A stretch of 25,802 nt of DNA from Actinomycetota bacterium. GTDB taxonomy: Bacteria; Actinomycetota; Thermoleophilia; Gaiellales; Gaiellaceae. The notes beneath the pieces are model-generated. The model did no database searches and was not told where the DNA came from. It was given only the letters and a program-made list of their open reading frames with translations. The first letter of the stretch is position 1. Each line of letters starts with the position of its first letter. A program made the translations under genes and the position numbers. Shown here one piece after another: positions 1 to 8,047 of this stretch. The DNA is taken from NCBI GenBank assembly GCA_005885565.1, contig VAXK01000222.1, forward strand, positions 1 to 25,802. The letters run 5' to 3'.

Positions 1-935
1 AGCGGCACGCCCATCGCGGCGGCGGCGGTCTCGTCCTCGCGGATCGCGATCCAGGCGCGGCCGAGGCGCGAGTCCCGCAGGCGCCAGGAGCAGAACGCCG
101 TGAGCAGGACGAGCAACAGCGCGGTCCAGTAGAAGAGCCTGTCGCTCGTGAAGAAGCTGTTGTAGCCCGTCAGGTAGTTCACGCCGCCGAAGCCCGGAGA
201 GTCGATCGGCGTGATCCCGTTCGGGCCGTTCGTGAGGTTGAAGCCGCTGCCGAAGAGGTTGTCGCCGTTTCGCGCGATCTGCGGAAGGATCTCGCCGAAG
301 CCGAGCGTCACGATGGCGAGATAGTCGCCGCGGAGCCTGAGCGTCGGCAGGCCGATGATCACGCCCGTCACTGCGGTCAGGAGCCCTGCCAGCAGCAGGA
401 GGAGCCAGACCGAGATGTGGAAGCCGGGCACACCGGACCCCACGCCGACCGCCCAGAAGTGGAGGTTGTGCTTCGCGAACTGCACGGATGCGAACCACGC
501 GACCGTGTAGGCGCCCATGGCGTAGAAGGCGACGTAGCCGAGGTCCAGCAGGCCGGCATAGCCGACGACGATGTTGAGCCCGATCGCCATCATGATGAAG
601 ACGAGCATGTAGACGCCGGTCCCGACCTCGGGGAACGGCCCGAAGATCGGGACCTGGAACATCCGGTCCCAGTAGAAGGGATACGTCAGCGCGAGCGCGA
701 TCAGCGCGAGCGGGACGACGAGGCGACCCATGCGAATGCCGCGGACACGGATCGGCAGCCGATTCCAGGCCGGGACGTAGAGGGCGAGGAAGACGAGCCC
801 GACGTAGACGGCGGACAAGTCGAACGAGGAGAAGGCCACGAGGAGGAGCCAGCCGATGACGACGGCGGCGGCGCCGATCGCGAGCCGCCGCTCGAGGACG
901 GATCGGTCGCCCCACCAGGTGCCGGCGGTCGTCAC
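1..935 (-). CDS. livM: Branched-chain amino-acid ABC transporter permease LivM (3' end outside window)
   Basis: This is one of the two membrane permeases of a branched-chain amino-acid (LIV-type, HAAT family) ABC importer. The reading frame is open from a GTG at 933-935 to the window edge, giving 311 codons with the C-terminus missing. It contains several long hydrophobic segments, the stretch NIVVGYAGLLDLGYVAFYAM typical of LivM about a third of the way in, and near the cut end the motif AWIAIREDETAAAAMGVP, which is the EAA-like loop that contacts the ATPase subunits. Its GTG directly follows the livH stop (TAG at 936-938), so the two permeases are translationally coupled. The ATPase genes livG and livF would be expected further to the left, outside the window. 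Confidence 0.93.
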   Translation of the reverse strand, partial: MTTAGTWWGDRSVLERRLAIGAAAVVIGWLLLVAFSSFDLSAVYVGLVFLALYVPAWNRLPIRVRGIRMGRLVVPLALIALALTYPFYWDRMFQVPIFGPFPEVGTGVYMLVFIMMAIGLNIVVGYAGLLDLGYVAFYAMGAYTVAWFASVQFAKHNLHFWAVGVGSGVPGFHISVWLLLLLAGLLTAVTGVIIGLPTLRLRGDYLAIVTLGFGEILPQIARNGDNLFGSGFNLTNGPNGITPIDSPGFGGVNYLTGYNSFFTSDRLFYWTALLLVLLTAFCSWRLRDSRLGRAWIAIREDETAAAAMGVP

Positions 936-1988
936 CTAGCCACCCTCCGGGGTCCGCTCTCCGAGGAGGCCCTCGGGCCGGAACACCAGGATCAGGATGA
1001 GGATGCTGAAGACGATCGACTGCGTCCAGTCACTCCCGGGCGCGTGCCAGCTGAGCCCCTCGTTGAAGGCCTGGATGAGCCCGATGCAGAGAGCGCCGAG
1101 GACGGCGCCGGGCAGGTTGCCGATCCCGCCCAGGACCGCGGAGGTGAAAGCGAGCAGCCCGAGCTGGAAACCCTGGTCGTAGCGCACGTTCGTCACGTAG
1201 AGGGCGTACAGGAGCCCGGCCACCCCGGCCAACGCGCCCGCGATGAGGAAGGTGAACGAGATCGTCCGGTTGACGTTGATGCCCATCATCGCGGCTGCGT
1301 CCTTGTCCTGGGCGGTCGCCCGCATCGCCTTGCCCTGTCGCGTCTGCTGGACGAGGTAGACGAGCCCCACGAGCACGGGCGCGGTGACGAGCAAGACGAT
1401 CAGCTTGTTCCACTGATAGTCGGCGGTCCCGACGTGGAAGACGTTGCCGCGCGGGAGGATGTTCGGGATCGGCACGTAGTTCGACCCCTTCCAGGCGAGG
1501 CCGATGTTCTGGAGGATGAAGGACATCCCGATCGCGGTGATGAGCGGCGCCAGGCGCGGCGCTCCCCGCAGCGGCCGGTAGGCGATGAACTCGATCGTCG
1601 CGTTGAGCGTCCCGCAGAAGAGCATCCCGATCACGAGCGCGAGGAGCACGACCGGGATCCACTTCGTCGCCGACTCGTTGTCCTGGAGATTGAAGACTTG
1701 GACGGTGAGGGTCGCCGCCATCATCGCCCCGAGCATGAAGACGTCGCCGTGCGCGAAGTTGATCAGCTCGAGGATGCCGTAGACGAGCGTGTAGCCGAGG
1801 GCGACGAGCGCGTACACCGCCCCGAGGGTGACGCCGATCAGCAAGATCTCGAGGAAGTCGTACGGGGTCTTGACGAGATTGACGCCGAGCCAGGCGACGA
1901 GCGCGCCCACGAGGACGAGCCCCACGATCGGCAACACCGGCAGCTTCTGCGGGATGGTGATCGGCTGGCGCCGCGCCGCTGTTGCCAC
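936..1988 (-). CDS. livH: Branched-chain amino-acid ABC transporter permease LivH
   Basis: A 350-residue inner-membrane permease, the second channel subunit of the LIV-type importer. An early cytoplasmic N-terminus is followed by about eight hydrophobic segments. Family signatures are the stretch ALGYTLVYGILELINFAHGD about 65 residues in and, near the end, VLGGIGNLPGAVLGAL. The EAA-like loop follows MMGINVNRTI. The start is a GTG at 1986-1988 preceded by a weak purine-rich GGGAGAGAGAG. It lies 77 nt downstream of livK with a strong hairpin in the gap, and its stop abuts the livM start, so livK-livH-livM form one operon. Length and sequence are normal for the family. Confidence 0.95.
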   Translation of the reverse strand: MATAARRQPITIPQKLPVLPIVGLVLVGALVAWLGVNLVKTPYDFLEILLIGVTLGAVYALVALGYTLVYGILELINFAHGDVFMLGAMMAATLTVQVFNLQDNESATKWIPVVLLALVIGMLFCGTLNATIEFIAYRPLRGAPRLAPLITAIGMSFILQNIGLAWKGSNYVPIPNILPRGNVFHVGTADYQWNKLIVLLVTAPVLVGLVYLVQQTRQGKAMRATAQDKDAAAMMGINVNRTISFTFLIAGALAGVAGLLYALYVTNVRYDQGFQLGLLAFTSAVLGGIGNLPGAVLGALCIGLIQAFNEGLSWHAPGSDWTQSIVFSILILILVFRPEGLLGERTPEGG

Positions 1989-2012
1989 TCGTCTCTCTCT
2001 CCCTCGGAAGAC

Positions 2013-2046
2013 GCCTTGGGGAGGACCCTCCGGTCCTCCCCAAGGC
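2013..2046 (-). terminator. Strong hairpin between livK and livH
   Basis: A perfect 15-bp inverted repeat with a 4-nt loop (arms 2013-2027 and 2032-2046) fills the 77-nt gap between the livK stop and the livH start. No run of T follows it on the minus strand, so it is not a classical intrinsic terminator. In ABC operons such a hairpin after the binding-protein gene usually slows decay of the upstream mRNA or partly stops transcription, giving more binding protein than permease. That role here is inference. Confidence 0.6.
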
Positions 2047-2065
2047 TCTCTTTACAACGGTATCG

Positions 2066-3400
2066 CTATGCGACCTTCACCAGGCTCGCCGGCGGGGTGA
2101 TCGTCTTGAACGGCGTCGTCTTGCCGCCCTTCAGCAGCTTGTACTGCGTCACGGGGTTGGACGTCGTGTCGCCGTTCGCGTTGATCGAGAAGTTGCCGAG
2201 GATCCCGTTCGTCACCTTCGTGTGGATCAGGTTGTCGGCCACCTTCGCCCGCGAGCCTCCGGAGTTCGCGATCGCGTTCAGCACGACCTCCATCGCCTGC
2301 GCGCCGTAGGCCGAGTACGGGTTCGGCGAGGAGCCGATCTCGGCGCCGAAGTCCTTGACGAACTTCTTGCCCGCCGGTCCCAGCTTGTCGTTCGGCTCGC
2401 CGGCGACGCTGATGTACATGCCGAGCGCGGCACCGCCGGAGTTCTTGAACGTGTCGGTGAACGAGCTGAAGCCGTCAGGGGCGATGATCGGGAACGTGCT
2501 GCCGAGCGTCCCGCGCAGGTCCTTGATCAGCTTGCTGCCGTTCTCGCACTCGAGGCCGCCGAGGTAGGCGACGTCGGCGCCCGACTGCTTCACCTTGTTG
2601 GCGAGCGCCTCGTAGCTCGACGCCTTCGGGTCCCAGGCGGTGAAGCCGGCGATGTTCAGGCCGAGCTTCTTGGCCGCGTTCCTGAAGTCCGTCGCGACGC
2701 CGAGGCCGTAGGCCTCCTTGTCGTTGAAGACGAAGACGCTCTTGTAGCCGAGCTGCTTCGCCAGCAGCGCGTTGGACGCGCCCTGGTAGTCGTCGGCCGC
2801 GACGATCCGGATGTAGTTCCGCTTGCCGTTCGGGTAGTACTTGTCCGGCTCGCCCGCAGCCGTGCCCGGGCCGCCGTGCGTAAGCCCGACGTACGTGTTG
2901 GCGGGGCTCACCATTCCCACCGGCCCGTTGGGGGCCCGGTTCAGGATCGGGATGATGATCTCGGCGCACCCGGAGTTGAACGTCCCGATGACGCCGATCA
3001 CCTTCTTGTTGTTCGCGTACGCGTGGCCGTTCGCCGAGCACTTGCCGGAGTCCCACTTGCCGGCCTGCGCCGTCGAGTCGTCACACGACTGGTAGCCGAT
3101 GTTGTAGCTGCCTGCCTTGAAGTTGTGCTGCTTCAGGACGAACTTGATCGCCTTCGTCATCTCGATCGTCTGCGTCCGGCTCGACCCCTGGAGCGGCAGG
3201 TCGGACGCGATGATGAAGTCAGGCTTCGCGCTGCCCTGGTAGATGCTTTGGCACGACGAGGCCGGCAAGGCCGTGACCCCGCCGCCGCTACTGCTCGTGT
3301 TCGTGTTGCTGCTGCTCTTCTTGCTCCCGCAACCGGTCGCGATCAGCGCTAGCGCCACGACCGCCGCCATGAGCAGCCCCAGAAATGGGCGTTTCCTCAC
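2066..3400 (-). CDS. livK: Branched-chain amino-acid ABC transporter substrate-binding lipoprotein
   Basis: A 444-residue extracellular solute-binding protein of the periplasmic-binding-protein type 1 (leucine-binding, Peripla_BP_6) family, expected to be lipid-anchored and to deliver leucine, isoleucine, valine or a related amino acid to LivH/LivM. The start is set at a GTG (3398-3400) because an ideal Shine-Dalgarno sequence, GGAGGAGG, lies 5 nt upstream. A signal peptide ends in the lipobox IATGC with Cys24, followed by a Ser/Asn/Gly-rich linker. The mature part includes IIASDLPLQG, a long central Rossmann-like region and a C-terminal lobe with SAYGAQAMEVVLNAI. True substrate specificity cannot be read from sequence. 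It is first in its operon, with its own promoter at 3457-3485. Confidence 0.93.
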   Translation of the reverse strand: MRKRPFLGLLMAAVVALALIATGCGSKKSSSNTNTSSSGGGVTALPASSCQSIYQGSAKPDFIIASDLPLQGSSRTQTIEMTKAIKFVLKQHNFKAGSYNIGYQSCDDSTAQAGKWDSGKCSANGHAYANNKKVIGVIGTFNSGCAEIIIPILNRAPNGPVGMVSPANTYVGLTHGGPGTAAGEPDKYYPNGKRNYIRIVAADDYQGASNALLAKQLGYKSVFVFNDKEAYGLGVATDFRNAAKKLGLNIAGFTAWDPKASSYEALANKVKQSGADVAYLGGLECENGSKLIKDLRGTLGSTFPIIAPDGFSSFTDTFKNSGGAALGMYISVAGEPNDKLGPAGKKFVKDFGAEIGSSPNPYSAYGAQAMEVVLNAIANSGGSRAKVADNLIHTKVTNGILGNFSINANGDTTSNPVTQYKLLKGGKTTPFKTITPPASLVKVA

Positions 3401-3456
3401 AAGTTCCTCCTCCGTCCCGCGACGATGACCGACGCCGTCACTGCGCCGTGGCGGCA

Positions 3457-3485
3457 AGTATCAGCCCATCGAGCCTCGCTTTCAA
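3457..3485 (-). promoter_or_regulatory. Sigma70-type promoter of livK
   Basis: On the minus strand TTGAAA (3480-3485) is followed after exactly 17 nt by GATACT (3457-3462), a good -35/-10 pair. Transcription should start near 3450, giving a leader of about 50 nt with the strong ribosome-binding site. This is the clearest two-box promoter seen in the window. Confidence 0.6.
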
Positions 3486-3520
3486 GCCCTTTCGGCAGCA
3501 GAGAGGGCTACGATGGGCTG
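3462..3520. repeat. Nested inverted repeat between livK promoter and tRNA-Leu
   Basis: Outer arms of 10 bp (cagcccatcg at 3462-3471, cgatgggctg at 3511-3520) are perfectly complementary. A second 6-bp pair (agccct 3485-3490, agggct 3504-3509) is nested inside. The left outer arm covers the -10/-35 spacer of livK. The right arm overlaps TACGAT (3509-3514), the likely -10 box of the tRNA gene. It could be an operator pair for two divergent promoters or a structured leader; no regulator can be named. Confidence 0.5.
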
Positions 3521-3524
3521 CCGG

Positions 3525-3608
3525 GCCGAAGTGGCGGAACCGGTAGACGCGCCGGACTCAAAATCCGGTGGCCTTCGGGTCGTGTGGGTTCGAGTCCCAC
3601 CTTCGGCA
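3525..3608 (+). tRNA. tRNA-Leu (anticodon CAA)
   Basis: The acceptor arm GCCGAAG (3525-3531) pairs perfectly with CTTCGGC (3601-3607), followed by discriminator A (3608), as required for leucine tRNAs. The anticodon stem CCGGA/TCCGG encloses the loop CTCAAAA, so the anticodon is CAA, reading UUG. The long variable arm (class II tRNA) and the T arm gtggg-ttcgagt-cccac are present. The 3' CCA is not encoded. A TACGAT hexamer at 3509-3514 fits a -10 box placing the transcript start close to the mature 5' end. UUG should be a rare codon in so G+C-rich a genome. Confidence 0.96.
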
Positions 3609-3612
3609 TGCA

Positions 3613-3635
3613 CGGGGGAACCCGTGGTTCCCCCG
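3613..3635 (+). terminator. Hairpin just after tRNA-Leu
   Basis: A perfect 9-bp stem (cgggggaac/gttcccccg) with a 5-nt loop begins 5 nt after the tRNA. There is no T-run after it. Its place suggests it ends the tRNA transcript or guides 3' processing; the lack of a U-tract keeps this tentative. Confidence 0.5.
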
Positions 3636-3664
3636 CGAGCCCCTAGACCCAGGCTGGAGTTTCC

Positions 3665-3670
3665 TAGGAT
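3665..3670 (+). promoter_or_regulatory. Candidate -10 box for VOC gene
   Basis: TAGGAT lies 9 nt before the ATG at 3680, with GGAGGG between. Transcription would start within a few bases of the start codon. It is one of a series of such hexamers in the window. Confidence 0.4.
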
Positions 3671-3679
3671 CGCGGAGGG

Positions 3680-4095
3680 ATGGAACCTCACATCGACGTG
3701 CTGACGTTGGCGGTGAGCGACCTCGAGCGGGCGCTCGCGTTCTATCGCGACGGGCTCGGGCTGGAGTCGCCGGGCGTGATCGGCACCGAGTTCATCGGCG
3801 ACGCGACCACCGCAGCCGGGGCCGCGGTGATGTTCCGCGTCCGCGACGGGCTCGTTCTCGCCCTCTATCCGCGCACGGAGCTCGCGAAGGACGCTAACGT
3901 CCCGGTCGGTCCGCCCCGAAGCGGCGACTTCAGCATCGGCCACGTCGTCGCGAGCAAGGCGGACGTCGATGCGCTGCTCGCTCGGGCGGAGGCGGCCGGG
4001 GCCACGCTCACCGACCAGCCCCACGAGCGGCCCTGGGGGATCTACTCCGGCTACTTCCGCGATCTCGACGGGCACCTGTGGGAGATCATCTGCCG

Positions 4096-4105
<10 letters not shown>
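3680..4105 (+). CDS. VOC/glyoxalase-fold protein
   Basis: A 141-residue single-domain protein of the vicinal oxygen chelate (glyoxalase/bleomycin resistance/dioxygenase) superfamily. Typical features are the opening IDVLTLAVSDLERALAFYRD, with the helix of the first beta-alpha-beta-beta-beta module, FSIGHVVASKADVDAL at the start of the second, and the closing DLDGHLWEIICR. Candidate metal ligands are His4, the His in IGHVV and the Glu in HLWEI. Such proteins form dimers and act on small molecules, and the substrate cannot be told from sequence. The stop (4103-4105) overlaps the ATG of the following phosphofructokinase gene by 10 nt, so the two are probably co-translated. No glutathione or mycothiol pathway gene lies nearby. 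Confidence 0.88.
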
Positions 4106-5104
<999 letters not shown>

Positions 5105-5150
5105 CCCGCCGCCGCAGGCCTCGCGCACCTTCCGTCACACGTCCGCGCGC

Positions 5151-5226
5151 CTTCCGCGACGGTGGCTGCCACCGCGGCACCGGCTCCCCGTGCCGCGCGG
5201 CGCCACTTCCGTCACGGTGGCTGCCA
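5151..5226 (+). repeat. Short direct repeat in the pfkA-DDAH gap
   Basis: The 21-nt unit at 5151-5171 recurs at 5206-5226 with two differences. Each copy contains the small palindrome ggtggctgccac and could form a hairpin (first copy cggtgg-ctg-ccaccg). Between them ggcac...gtgcc forms a further small stem. The 5105-5260 gap holds no gene that I can support. Confidence 0.5.
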
Positions 5227-5248
5227 CGGGGACGCGGCTCGAAGGGAC

Positions 5249-5254
5249 TAGGCT
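5249..5254 (+). promoter_or_regulatory. Candidate -10 box for the amidinohydrolase gene
   Basis: TAGGCT ends 6 nt before an ATC codon at 5261. If it is a -10 box, the transcript would begin at or next to this ATC, so that the mRNA has no leader. Confidence 0.4.
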
Positions 5255-5260
5255 CCGGGC

Positions 5261-6130
5261 ATCGCTGTTCTCGACGAGACTCGGTACGGGTGCCAGAGCC
5301 AGACGGCCACGCTCCGGCGCGTGCTGGTGCGCGCGCCGCGGGCCGAGGACTGCGCGCACTGGCGCGAGTTCGGCTGGCGCGCCGAGCCCGACGCGGCCGC
5401 CCTCGCCGCCGAGCACGAGGCCTTCGCGGCCGAGCTCGCCTACTTCGGCGCCGAGGTCGTCTACGCGGAGGAGCCGCTGCCCGGCGCGCTCGACGCGATC
5501 TACGCCTACGACCCTGCACTCGTCGCCGACGCGGGCGCGATCCTGCTCCGCCCGGGCAAGGAGCTCCGCCGAGCTGAGCCGGCCGCGCTCGGCCGCGACC
5601 TCGAGCGCGCCGGCGTCCCGATCGCGGCGCGGCTCGAGGCGCCTGCGCTCGCCGAGGGCGGTGACACGCTGTGGCTCGACGAGCGGACGCTCCTCGTCGG
5701 CCTCGGGTACCGCACGAACGAGGCGGGAGCGGACGCGCTCCGCCGGGCGCTTCCGGACGTCGAGGTACTCACCTTCGACCTCCCCCACTACCGCGGTCCC
5801 GGCGAGGTCCTGCATCTGCTCTCGTTCGTCAGCCCACTGGACGCCGACCTTGCGCTCGTCTACTCGCCGCTCGCGCCCACGCGCCTGCTCCAGCTGCTCG
5901 CCGAGCGCGGCGTCCGCACCGTGGAGGTGCCCGACGAGGAGTACGACTCGCTCGCCTGCAACGTGCTCGCGCTCGGCCCGCGCGTCGCCCTCGCGCTCGA
6001 CGGGAACCGCGAAACGCGCCGCCGCCTCGAGCGCGCGGGCGTCGACGTGCGCGTCTACAAGGGCGACGAGCTCTCGCTCAAGGGCGACGGCGGCCCGACG
6101 TGCCTGAGCCGTCCGCTGCTTCGCGTCTAA
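5261..6130 (+). CDS. DDAH/arginine-deiminase-type amidinohydrolase
   Basis: A member of the amidinotransferase/dimethylarginine dimethylaminohydrolase superfamily, which hydrolyses or transfers guanidino groups of arginine-like compounds through a cysteine thiolate. The catalytic Cys is in GGPTCLSRPLLR close to the C-terminus, and the active-site His is probably in VLHLLSF. Conserved stretches are RRVLVRAP, ALAEGGDTLWLD and EYDSLACNVLALG. The family-typical N-terminus YGCQSQTATLRRVLVRAP lies upstream of the first ordinary start codon (GTG 5321). Between the in-frame TAG at 5249 and this motif there is no ATG, GTG or TTG, so I place the start at ATC 5261 (289 residues); starting at GTG 5321 would remove the motif (269 residues). 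Exact substrate unknown. Confidence 0.8.
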   Translation: MAVLDETRYGCQSQTATLRRVLVRAPRAEDCAHWREFGWRAEPDAAALAAEHEAFAAELAYFGAEVVYAEEPLPGALDAIYAYDPALVADAGAILLRPGKELRRAEPAALGRDLERAGVPIAARLEAPALAEGGDTLWLDERTLLVGLGYRTNEAGADALRRALPDVEVLTFDLPHYRGPGEVLHLLSFVSPLDADLALVYSPLAPTRLLQLLAERGVRTVEVPDEEYDSLACNVLALGPRVALALDGNRETRRRLERAGVDVRVYKGDELSLKGDGGPTCLSRPLLRV

Positions 6131-6170
6131 CCGGATTCCAGGCGGGTCGACCGGTCGTTTCAGACGGGCG

Positions 6171-6185
6171 CGCGGGAAACCCGCG
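6171..6185. terminator. Hairpin in convergent gap
   Basis: CGCGGG-AAA-CCCGCG forms a 6-bp stem between the converging amidinohydrolase and methyltransferase genes. It has no T-run on either side. It may help end transcription from either side. Confidence 0.35.
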
Positions 6186-6197
6186 AGCCCTGATGGC

Positions 6198-6215
6198 GGC
6201 GCCGCAAGCGGCGCC
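6198..6215. terminator. Hairpin directly after methyltransferase stop
   Basis: A perfect 8-bp stem (ggcgccgc/gcggcgcc) with an AA loop abuts the minus-strand stop codon at 6216-6218. Together with the 6171-6185 stem it probably separates two converging transcription units. No U-tract is visible. Confidence 0.45.
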
Positions 6216-6691
6216 TCATACGCGCGTAGCCAGCAGAGCGGCGGTCTCGGGCGTCGTGAGGATCTCGATCGTCACGAGCTCCGAGTTCCCGAAGAAGAAG
6301 TCGCGCACCGGATCGGGCCCGTAGCCGGGCGTCATGTCGTCGACGACGGCGAGCCCGCCGGGGGCGACGAGCTCGAGCATCCGCGCCGCCGCCGCGAGGT
6401 CGAGCTTCCAGCCCGCGCCGTCCATGAAGAGGAGCTCGAACGGCCCGCGCGGCGGAAGGAGCTCCGCCCACTCGCCGACGAGGAGCTCGACGTTCGGACG
6501 ACCCGCGAGCGGGCCCGGGCCTCGCGCGCCCGCTCCGGGTCGACCTCGACCGTCACCACCTCGCGCGCCGTCGAGGCGAGCGCCTCGGCGCCGAGCCCGA
6601 AGGCGGTGCCGATCTCGGCCGCCCGCTTCCCGGCCGCGAGCACGGCGAGCAGGCGCCGGACCTCCGGGATCGACGAGCCGCCCGCCGTCAC
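6216..6691 (-). pseudogene. SAM-dependent O-methyltransferase-like protein, frameshifted
   Basis: Two frames together encode a methyltransferase of roughly 158 residues. The first runs from GTG 6691 through SSIPEVRRLLAVLAAG, then the SAM-binding AAEIGTAFGLGAEALA and the acidic motif-II residue in VTVEVDPERA. Near 6510-6520, inside the G/C run gggcccgggc, the family sequence jumps frame and resumes as GRPNVELLVGEWAELLPPRG, then LLFMDGAGWKLD and VAPGGLAVVDDMTPG to the stop at 6216. One lost base (or two gained) explains the shift. The pattern resembles small O-methyltransferases that act on catechol-like or other small substrates. The GTG overlaps the stop of the Tat protein by 4 nt (GTGA), so it is last in that operon. 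A sequence error in the GC run is a real possibility. Confidence 0.75.
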
Positions 6692-8047
6692 GCGAGCTCG
6701 GCGAGCGGGAACGAGCGGTGCGCCCTCGGCGGGACGACGAAGTTCTGCCGGTGCGTCGTCTTGAGGACGGAGTTGAACCCCTGCCCGCGCGAGTCGGGCG
6801 GGAAGGCGAGCTTCGTTCCGTCCGGGAGCACGCCGTCCATCGCGAGCCGGTTGCGGTGGAAGTCGTCGCTCGTCGGGTTGAAGACGAGGAAGTGGACGCC
6901 GGCCGCGGGGCTCCGGCTCATCCCGTCGCGCTTCGGCTGCGAGCTCCAGGCGAACGGGTTGTCGAGCGTGTTGAAGTCGGCCCGCTGCGGGATCGCCGTC
7001 CCCGGTTCGTAGACGGTGCCGTCCGGCCCGACGTGCCGCTGCCGCAGCCGCGAGCTGGTCTGGATCGCAGCGCTGTGGCCGATCGCCCCGAAGCGGTGGT
7101 AGCCGCGCTCGACCTGCCGCTCCGAGGAGACGTCGCGCGGCGACTGCCGCACGGTCTGGGCGTCGCGCCGCACGCCCTCGAGGTCGGGCCGGAACGCGGT
7201 CGACACCCGCTGGGCGAAATCGAAGTTCAGGTACCAGCCCTCGAGGTCTTCGCGCACGTGCGAGAGGTGCATAGTCGTCCCGCCGTGGAAGTAGCCGTGC
7301 GGGTCGCGCGCGTAGCCCAACGTCTCGACGTTCGCGATCCGGCCCTGCCCCATCGCGGCGCGCTGCGTCGACGTGAAGCCGAGGAAGAGCTGCGCCGTGT
7401 CGGGGATGAGCTCCGCGCCGGCGACCCCGGCCGCCAGCGCCATCTGCTTCGGCAGGCTCTGGCGGCCGGAGAAGCCGCCGCCGACGAAGCCGCGCCGGGT
7501 GCTCGTCTGCTCGAGGGCGTCGAAGCCGTCGAAGATCGCCTTCGCCCCCGCGTCGACGTGGCCGGGATCGTCGCTCCTTCGGGTCGCTCGGGAAGCGCAC
7601 GGCGTCGAGGAGCGCGCTGACGGGGCGGTTCCGCTCGCGCGTCGCGCGCACGTCGACCGGCAGGTGGGTTCGCGCGAGCTCGGGCACGTGGCGGCGGAAG
7701 TACGGAAGCCCCCAGGCGACCGTGACGCCGAGCCCCGCCGGCGTCGGATCGAAGCGCCGGTCGAGGGCGGCGAGGCGCCGCTCGAGCTCCGCCTGCGCGG
7801 CCCGCAGGTCGGTTCCCGGCCGCACCCGCGCCGTCATGACGCGGTGGTGGAGCGGCGGCACGAGCACCTCGACGCCTTCGTCCGAGATCGTCTCCATCCC
7901 TCCGAGCAGGTGCTGCTCCCGCGGGCGGCGCACCACAACCGGGCGCTTGGGCGACGAGGCGAGCCGGTCGACGAGCTCGTAGATCCCGCCCGCGCCGACG
8001 GCGCCGGCCGCCGCCCCGGCGAGGAGGCGACGTCTCGTGAGCCTCAC
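6688..8047 (-). pseudogene. Tat-exported DyP-peroxidase-like protein, internal deletion with frameshift
   Basis: The N-terminus (GTG 8047) reads VRLTRRRLLAGAAAGAVGAG, a twin-arginine signal, followed by a region including DLRAAQAELERRLAALDRRF and VTVAWGLPYFRRHVPELA and ending in VRFPSDPKE. There the frame breaks (about 7573-7578). The protein continues in another frame as SDDPGHVDAGAKAIFDGFDA, then RRGFVGGGFSGRQSLPKQM, LFLGFTSTQ and near the C-terminus AAGVHFLVFNPTSDDFHRNR. The overall plan (ferredoxin-like repeats, a late aromatic GxHFLxF strand) resembles dye-decolourising peroxidases, but the usual GFxDGT motif is not clear and haem binding is unproven. Around 15 residues appear lost at the break. 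It begins within the stop codon of the lipoprotein gene (GTGA overlap), so the two are co-expressed and probably both act outside the membrane. Confidence 0.6.

Noticed and set aside
417..2309. A long plus-strand open frame opposite livH and livM, and similar ones at 1982-3352, 9316-11166 and 11181-13238.
   Set aside because: They are rich in Arg, Asp, Glu and Ala, lack domain motifs and mirror well-supported genes on the other strand.
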